The notes beneath the pieces are model-generated. The model had not been told where the DNA came from and made no database searches. It saw only the letters and a program-made list of their open reading frames with translations. From positions 4,154,001-4,218,000 of the forward strand of contig JBLDXI010000013.1 in NCBI GenBank assembly GCA_047495785.1: a stretch of 64,000 nt of DNA. Reading direction: 5' to 3'. Every line of letters begins with the position of its first letter. The stretch's first letter is position 1. The translations under genes and the position numbers were made by a program. This document shows positions 56,943 to 64,000 of the stretch, in pieces. Source of the stretch: Lepidodermella squamata. Its lineage: Eukaryota > Gastrotricha.

Positions 56943-58571
56943 CTGATAGGATTATTCGAGTAGATGTAGCATTGGTTTATCGGTATCGGTACTGTCTCTC
57001 AGCTACATTTCATCTGTGAATAAGAGATGATCTACCAATAAAGTCAAAACTTTGTCAATAAATAAGGTGGAAATCTATCGCCGATGCAATCGCTCAAGAG
57101 CTGTTTTAGAGTTACGAATGACGAATAAGCTTGACCAACTCAGTAAAGAGAGCATGCAAGAAACGTGTGTAACCTAAGTGAATAGCTTCACATTAACGTG
57201 TCACGCTATACATGATTTAGATTAAGGTAAGGCATAAGGCAGTGTTTAAACATCATCGTTGGAGCATTAACTTGAATTAAAGGAAACACAATACAAATTA
57301 TTTCCCCTCGATTCTTTTGTAGCGTAAAAAGGTCACATCGATTACGATTATTCATGGTAATTAAATAGGAATATGCACACACCCCAACTACGATAATTGT
57401 TGTATAACTATGATAAATAAATGAGTCTTTGACATAGATTTCTAATGGCTCATTCAACCGACAATGTATATACCAAGTTCAAACGATGAGGCGACAGAAA
57501 CCCGCTTGATTCACTCTCGAATGGTCATATGTTTATTATATCATCAAGTTACCGTCCGAATATTATGCCAGCCTCCTTTAAATGTCAGATTAGAGGTAGT
57601 CAACATGTGGAACTGTCTTTTCTAAAGGTTTTATATGGGCTCGTAAACTATGGCTTCTGGGTCGGACGTTAGAAAACAACAGATATTAAGGTATTTAATG
57701 CGGAAATAACGGTACTATAGTCACCAGCCAGCTCATTGAAGGCCGATGTGGGTTACCAATAAGCAACATTAAAGAGCCCTGAATAGATCAGACCAGCAAA
57801 ATATCACTTAACACACTAACAGACTAACAAGAGATCCAAGGCCAATTTACGGATTTGACAATGAGATAAATGATAAAATAACACTTTTCACTGAGTCTTG
57901 GAGAGCTTGAGCCATGGTATCGAATACAGAGAAGCAACAACCAATGTGCGCCAAGTGGTAAGAGTGACCTTCTCAACAAAATTCATTCTATTGATGCATG
58001 AGCTTTAACTAGTACACGAATTACTGCCGATTAGAACAGCACTAAACCAACAAGTCATAAGCTGGCAATAATATTGCATGATGTTTGTTTTTTGCAGGGT
58101 CCATGGATTGCAAAAATAATGCGTATCTAAGAAAAACAAAATTGTTGAGCTTTAAATAATCAAAGTTGTAAAATTATTTTTTAATATTAAGAGAAAACAT
58201 GTGTTAAATATGAATGGAAATTTTCGGGAAATTCATTGTTTTTTGAGAATCGCGGGGAGCCTGAATCGTTTCTGTTTGAACTTGGTTTCCGTTGATGTCT
58301 TGCAGGGAGGTAAATCGCCCATGACACACATGTTATTGTCTGAAAGCATGTCCCATGTTCGTAAGGAGCAACCAACAACCAGAGGAGAGGCACAATGAAG
58401 GAGGGAAAAAATGATGGTCTCGTTTCGACGTTCGAAAGCGCCGCTAACTTCCTCGGCCGACTGATAGCCGATCAAAATCAATCACCGGCCTATGACGTCG
58501 GTACTTGATATCTGATGCTTGGATTTTTATTACAATAGCAAGAATAATTTTTGTTTGGAGTTGATTTCCCA
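56943..58571. other. Intergenic gap upstream of DCLK
   Basis: 1.6 kb between divergent genes. No confident exon. A minus-strand open stretch at 58233-58481 has several Cys residues but no recognisable domain or splice context. The rest is AT-rich. Confidence 0.55.
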
Positions 58572-58981
58572 ATGCGTGTTAAATCCACCAAGTATGAAAA
58601 AGTTGGAAAGCTTACGATCTTGCCCTCGCTTGCCCTCGTCGTTTTGGTAATGCAAAATGTGCTATTAGCTATTATTATGCCGTTGTTTCGTTACCAGAAC
58701 TTTCAAAGTATGGAGGTAAGTCTTACATCTTTCCACCTCGAATGAAATTGAGTGATCATGATGACTTTTGAGGCTTGATGTCCTTGCAATTTGTTGTCTG
58801 CTAAATGGGTTAACAACGCATGCAGCTCAATTAGGTATCCAATCATTTCTAGTAAGATCAGCCAAGCTGCTTACTCAGCTCTAACTCAAAACATAATTTT
58901 GGCTCTTTGCAGTTGGTTTTACTTTTTAGTGCCGGATCAGTCGTCGCCAATTACATTCCTAGATTGCTCATCGCATACTGA
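58572..58981 (+). CDS. Possible small two-helix membrane protein (70 aa)
   Basis: Exon 58572-58715 ends in a strong GTAAGT donor. An acceptor, TTTGGCTCTTTGCAG, at 58898-58912 opens a second exon, 58913-58981, in the same phase. The first exon has a basic start (MRVKSTKYEKVGKL) and a hydrophobic helix (ILPSLALVVLVMQNVLLAII). The second encodes LVLLFSAGSVVANYIPRLLI and a stop. The first helix faintly resembles helix 1 of SLC35A nucleotide-sugar transporters, but nothing after it does. So this is either a genuine small membrane protein or a fragment of a transporter gene. It lies 257 bp before SNRNP40 on the same strand. Confidence 0.35.
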
Positions 58982-59238
58982 GCCGTGTGGAGCCAGTTAT
59001 TTTAAATCTATCGCTGAGAAAGAAACGGCATGCTATAAATGATTGCAAGCTAAAATATATTGCGCTCAGATTGATTCGATGTCTTCATCTTTGATCAAAT
59101 GTTAAGCGTTTCAATTTTGGAACATATTTGGAATATTGCGCCTGTTTGGTCTCATCGTATAGGTTCCTCGGTTTAGATGCCTTTGCACTTTTTTATTACT
59201 CTTCATACATTTTTTATTAGATCGCGTTATTATTGACA

Positions 59239-60824
59239 ATGGACGTTTCAGCGAAAAGAAAAGTAATTGAGGATCAGATGGCTCTTGTTCCTAGCAAGCG
59301 ACCTAAAGAGACAGATCTGATTTTGCATAGCGCTGCCACTGGAATGTCTACGTCGGTTCAAAAAAGCCTGCCGACAGTGAGTTGAGCCGATATGATAACC
59401 TGTTGATTCTGAGACTCTTATTCATTTATTTAGGGTTATCAAAGGACCTCACAATTAATGGCTCCTACTGTTCAGCTCTCGGGTCACGATGGTGAGATTT
59501 TCGCCGCTAAGTTTACAAACTCTGGGGAAATGATCGGGTCAACGGGCTTTGATCGTCAGATCTGTAAGTCTGCTCAAAGCACTTTCGGTTATGAATTACG
59601 TATGTCTTTGTATCTTCTCAGTTTTATGGAGCGTCTACGGCGAAATCACGAATATCTGTGTGATGACAGGACACTCGGGAGCTATCCAGGAGCTGCATTT
59701 TAATTCTGATGATACGTTAGTAATTCGTTAAACTTTACATATTGCTTGATGAAAATTATGTCAATTTAGTCGAATTTACACTGCCTCAACTGACAAAACA
59801 GTGGGTCTTTGGGATGTCGAAACTGGCTCCCGTATAAAGCGAATGAAAGGCCACAATAACTTCGTGAACACCTGTTGCCCGGTGCGACGAGGGCCTCCTC
59901 TCGTTTGCTCCGGATCTGACGACAACACCATTCGTTTATGGGACGAGCGCCGACGGGGTAGCATTCTGACACTTCAGACTGATTACCAGGTATATCCACA
60001 TCATAAATTTCATGATTTTGGCTTATCTTGAGTGAATTTTCAGGTGACATCTGTGTGCTTCAACGATACTGCCGAAAAGATATTTTCCGGAGGTATCGAT
60101 AACGTCATCAAGGTACGTCATGCCCATATTTGCTTATCGGAATAAACACGAATGTGACGTCATTTTTGAAAAAATTACGATAACTTACAAATAGCGTGAC
60201 ATTCATGGTTTAGCATCGTAAAAAAAGCTATGATGAATAGTATTTGCATTTTAATTATTTGTTCGCTGCATTAAATCACAGATGTGGGATTTGCGGAACA
60301 ACACCGTTGCTGAGCGCTTAGTAGGGCATACTGATACTATTACTGGACTTGAATTAAGCCCAGATGGCAATTACCTGCTCAGTAATGCTATGGTACGTGA
60401 TTTTACAACGTTTCAATGAAATCGTTTCTGATAATTTGTGAAAATTCAGGATAACTCACTGCGCATTTGGGATATCAGACCATTCGCGCCACAAGAACGC
60501 TGTACTAAGATTCTATACGGCCACCAACATACGTTTGAAAAGGTGTGTGGTTTTTAATATTATTTTTCTGAGAAATAATTCAACTTTATCCAGAATTTAT
60601 TGCGGTGCGCTTGGTCTCCTGATGGGCAGCGAGTCGCCTGCGGTAGTGGAGATCGTTTTGTCTGCGTTTGGGACGTCGCTACCACAAGACTAGTCTACAA
60701 ATTGCCCGGACATAATGGCTCAGTTAATGAAGTGGACTTTCACCCCAACGAGCCAATTATTCTTTCAGCATCAAGTGATCGCTCTTTGTATTTAGGCGAG
60801 CTGCAGCCGGTCTCGACTTTGTGA
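59239..60824 (+). CDS. SNRNP40: U5 snRNP 40-kDa WD-repeat protein
   Basis: Spliceosomal U5 component (Prp8-binding). Eight exons: 59239-59376, 59434-59563, 59622-59715, 59770-59989, 60044-60112, 60282-60392, 60450-60542, 60594-60824; 361 residues versus about 357 in vertebrates. The N-terminus has a basic VPSKRPK stretch. Seven WD repeats follow from LSGHDGEIFAAKF to the final HPNEPIILSASSDRSLYLGE. Family-specific runs such as STDKTVGLWD, RRGPPLVCSGSDD, IRPFAPQERC-like and YKLPGHNGSVNEV are clear. The ATG lies 18 nt after TTTTTTATTAG, an acceptor-like site. The gene ends 120 bp before CBL on the same strand. Confidence 0.95.
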
Positions 60825-60944
60825 AATATTGTGTCTTTTTACTTCTTGGTTCTGATCGAAATTGCGTTTCGTTGCCTAGCATAAAACATTTCGATAATTT
60901 TTACCAATTTTGTATTAGATTTTTTACTTAATTTTTGTTTTTAT
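60825..60944 (+). promoter_or_regulatory. 120-bp SNRNP40-CBL gap with acceptor-like site
   Basis: A CATAAAA near 60880 could be a variant poly(A) signal. TTTTGTATTAG ends at 60918, 26 nt before the CBL ATG. Too short for a normal promoter in most animals; fits an operon gap. Confidence 0.4.
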
Positions 60945-63900
60945 ATGGCAACTCATACCCACAATGAACGGGGTACATTTTTCCAAGGAATTTTCTCGAG
61001 ATTGGTTAATAATAACCATCAAGCCTCGGTCGCGCCGGAGGACGCGGCAGGTACCAATAGAAGCAGCTCGCCTAATGCTAGCCACCAACAACCGGCGGAT
61101 AAGAAGTTATTCGAGAAAACGTGGCGGAGAATGGACGAGGTAGTTCGGCATTGCCAGCACCCGCAAATAAAACTAAAAAATTCACCGCCTTACCTGCTGG
61201 AAATCTTGCCCGAATGCTATCGGCATTTGTATAACATACTCGACAACAGCACGCCGGCGTCACTTGACTCGGATTACATGCGGATATTTTTGCTCAATAT
61301 GATCGCCAAGTGTAAACGGGTGAAACGCCTGTTTACCGATGCTAAGGACAAAATGTACGACGAGAAGTCGCAGGCGAGGCGAGATTTAACCAAATTCGCC
61401 CTCGTTTTCTCTCACATGTTTTTCGAGCTGAAATCGCTGTATCCGCAGGATAAAAACTATACTTTTATCGGAAGTGACGGGCCAAATGGATTTCGGATAA
61501 CTAAAGTGGATGCTGCTGATTGGTGGCGGGCAAGTTTCGGCCCGTCGGTCATAGTGCCGTGGGAGGATTTCCTCCGCAAATTTTGTGATTTGTACAAGAT
61601 TGACACGCGCTGCGAAGTGTTGGCGCTGAAAACAACGCTAGATTTAACCTGTGATGACTACGTTTCTATTTTCGAATTCGACGTTTTCACGCGGCTTTTT
61701 CAGCCGTGGAATAATTTACTCGCGTGTTGGAAACTTCTTGCCGTCGTTCATCCGGCTTTTGTTGCCTTCATGACGTACGACGATGTGAAGGACAAATTAT
61801 CGAAATTTAACAACAAACCAGGCAGTTATATATTTCGCATGAGCTGCACTCGGTTAGGCCAATGGGCCATCGGTTATGTTACTACACAAGGCGAAATCCT
61901 CCAAACCATTCCACAGAACAAGTCTCTTGCTCAAGCTCTGGTTGATGGGCAGAACGAAGGATTGTAAGTCTATCTCATTTGCAGGCCAGATATAATAATC
62001 AGCATGGCTTTATTTATAAACCTTACTAGTGTCACTAACGGTTTTCCGTTCTGAAGGAGGGACATTTTATTTCCCTAAGCTGACGTATACGTATTCATAT
62101 GCACAAACAGGCTGTGCATCTCTGGGTCCGGGGCACCATTTTTACAAGATGATAGACTTTAAAACTGCGAACTTCTCCTGAAATTAGGGCACACGTGCTT
62201 GAAAGGGTCGCGAGCCTTAATTTTGTCTGTGACTTCTGGAAATGTGCATTGCATATAATATTTCCCTCATAATTGCATTATCTCGCTACAAAAAATATTC
62301 TATCAAATTATGCTCCAGTTTCTGAAGTCGAGAATTTCATTCCTATTATAGCTCCAGGTTTTGAATTAATATATTTTGAAAGATGAAAGCTATTTATGGA
62401 GCTATTAGTTAGGCTCTGAGTCAATAGTCATGTAAATTTCAAAGTTGTTCAATTTTTAACTTGAAACTGCCAGCGGTTTTTACGCTAATTTTCTGGCATT
62501 ACGATTCAAACGAATACGGAATATCTTTTAGCGGAAGCAAATTTACGGTGAGCGGAACCTAATTTGCTGTAGCGGAACCAAATATGCTTTAGCTGAACCA
62601 AATTTGCTTTTTGCGGAACCAAATTCAAAATAGGCCAAGAGTCATTTTTTGAATATTTCTACGAAATGTAGACTAAACATGAATTCTGAACTGAACACTC
62701 TGTCTTATAGAGAAAATTGCGCTGAACTCACTGGTGAATTTTCTAGAATTTTTGTGGCCAATCTTGACCTGCAATAAATATCCGAAAAGCGATTTCAGGC
62801 CACTAGAAAAGTCTAAAATTTGGTTCCGCTACCAGCAAATTTGGTTCCGCTAACAGGAGGACCCTAGCAAATATATTTAGGCGGGCTGCTGAAGAAGCTG
62901 AATATTTGTTGCACTGCAGACGATTTTTACATGTTGAGTATTGAAATTTCAACAAAGATTAATGATTATTTGTGTTACTAAGAATAACTGAATTTTCATT
63001 GAATTCCTTGGATTTTCCAGCTCGGCATCGAGGAAATATTCAGCATTATTTATTCCATTCTAAAATAAGTTGGTCAAAATTACGGATTCAGTCGGTGATT
63101 CAACATATGGGTTCGTAATAAAATAGAGCTCTGTCGATTTATCCAGTAGTTGGCGCGCTTACTTATTCCTCTTAGTGATTATTACTCATAGAAAAACTCC
63201 CTTGATAAATGACTACAAAATTTCCTTGATTTATTCACTCTTGATATTTGACTATACTACTTTTATTTTTTTCAGTTATAAATACCCGAATGGCCAAGAC
63301 GTAGATGGGCCCGACATAACAGTTTTGCTGTCTAGCGACGTTCCCGAGGACCAAGTCGTTGTTTCACAGGAGATGTTTGAGGTGTACGTGGAGATGGGCA
63401 CTACATTTCAAGCGTGCAAGATTTGCACTGACCGCGACAAAGACACTCGCATCGAGCCGTGTGGCCATCTGATTTGCTCAGTGTGTGTAAACAAGTGGAT
63501 GGTAAATATTGTTATATCGCCGAATAATTTTGTCTTGTTAAATCAATATAATTTCTTTTCAACACAGAATCACGATAGAAATCACTCTTGCCCGTTTTGT
63601 AGAAGAGAAATAAAAGGAACTGGGCCGATTCGAGTGGAAGTGAACGCCGCGTCATCGACTGTCGAACGGCATAAATCGGCGAAAACCGCTCAGCCTGTTA
63701 ATGGTTCGCCGAGATTAGCACAGAAAGGCACGTCAAGTACCCGAACTTCGGCCCAGGGTGTTGTAGAAAATGGTATTCAACGATCCGGTTCGTCTCCTGA
63801 TCTTCCGACCAGCTCGAATGCTGAAGTCCCTCCGTCTTCCGACGTACCGCCACCGGCCGCTCCACCCCCGCTGCCGCCTCTTATCGCGCCGATTGCTTTG

Positions 63901-64000
63901 CCAGCTCGACCGAAACAGGCGAAAAACAATGACATTCCAGAAATAGCGTTAACTGAGTCTCGTGACAATCTTGAAAGCGCCGTGCGATTACCGCCTCCTC
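60945..64000 (+). CDS. CBL: CBL E3 ubiquitin ligase (3' end outside window)
   Basis: Adaptor ligase that ubiquitinates activated tyrosine kinases. Exons 60945-61963, 63276-63501, 63568-64000, still open at the window end; about 559 residues visible. The tyrosine-kinase-binding region has the four-helix bundle (about 50-175), an EF-hand-like part (about 185-265, with DDYVSIFEFDVF) and the SH2-like domain with the phosphotyrosine Arg in GSYIFRMSC (about 300). The linker helix carries YVEMG (its Tyr corresponds to the regulatory Tyr of c-CBL). RING C3HC4 finger: CKICTDRDKD, PCGHLICSVC, CPFCRREIKG (about 390-430). A Pro-rich tail then begins (PPPAAPPPLPPL). Opposite roles in tyrosine-phosphate signalling link it loosely to the PTPN gene. 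Confidence 0.94.
61964..63275 (+). other. CBL intron 1 (1.3 kb)
   Basis: Starts GTAAGT and ends in TTTTTTTCAG. It contains the tandem and inverted 20-bp repeats listed separately. No nested gene seen; AT-rich elsewhere. Confidence 0.7.
62530..62856. repeat. ~20-bp tandem repeat with an inverted copy 200 bp away
   Basis: Five units of a sequence like AGCGGAACCAAATTTGCT run from 62530 to about 62630 with a period of 20-22 bp. Two more units occur in reverse orientation at about 62815-62856 (AATTTGGTTCCGCTAACAG). The whole could form a large hairpin or be a transposon with subterminal repeats. Confidence 0.6.

Overview
This is nuclear DNA of a small invertebrate animal with a fairly compact genome. 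The genes have many short introns (often 45-60 bp) with GTAAG-type donors and T-rich TTTCAG-type acceptors. The window carries an axonemal dynein heavy chain (DNAH10 class), so the animal must build motile cilia or sperm flagella; that argues against a nematode despite the nematode-like splice sites. Several same-strand genes lie only about 120-260 bp apart, and most ATGs have an acceptor-like AG 0-30 nt upstream. This suggests, but does not prove, spliced-leader trans-splicing and operons. I cannot name the phylum. All exon models were built by hand from splice signals, reading phase and family knowledge, and every complete model closes in frame.

Layout. 1-6161 (+): 3' part of a class I GLUT sugar transporter, with transposon relics in its two long introns (a LINE-like fragment and a Crypton-type tyrosine recombinase, both antisense). 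6.2-11.1 kb: a long gap rich in GAGA and CG motifs with one possible orphan exon. 11.2-13.7 kb (+): a membrane-anchored SGNH esterase with a mucin-like stalk. 13.7-15.8 kb: gap with a LINE tail. 15.8-23.3 kb (+): a tight cluster EXOSC10 - PARL - RNF13-like, with gaps of 135 and 132 bp. 23.3-26.3 kb: gap with a LINE relic and a possible tRNA-derived relic. 26.3-28.0 kb (-): an unrecognised secreted Cys-rich protein built from two tandem copies of one three-exon module. 28.5-45.3 kb (-): complete DNAH10-type gene, 15 exons and 4,648 codons, including one 5.87-kb exon. 46.8-47.8 kb (+): CCDC34-like coiled-coil gene. 48.0-50.7 kb (+): PTPN1/PTPN2-type phosphatase with two alternative C-termini. 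51.2-51.5 kb (+): a 77-residue tail-anchored protein whose last exon resembles the phosphatase tail exon. 52.3-56.9 kb (-): DCLK doublecortin-like kinase. 58.6-59.0 kb (+): possible small membrane protein. 59.2-60.8 kb (+): SNRNP40. 60.9-64 kb (+): CBL, running off the window.

By function the genes are mostly housekeeping and signalling: RNA processing (EXOSC10, SNRNP40), organelle proteolysis and ubiquitination (PARL, RNF13-like, CBL), tyrosine-phosphate signalling (PTPN1/2, CBL), cilia and microtubules (DNAH10, CCDC34-like, DCLK) and sugar import (GLUT). The items that look least described are the tandem-module secreted protein, the duplicated tail-anchor exon next to the phosphatase, two TA-flanked inverted-repeat elements, and the operon-like packing with acceptors just before the ATGs.
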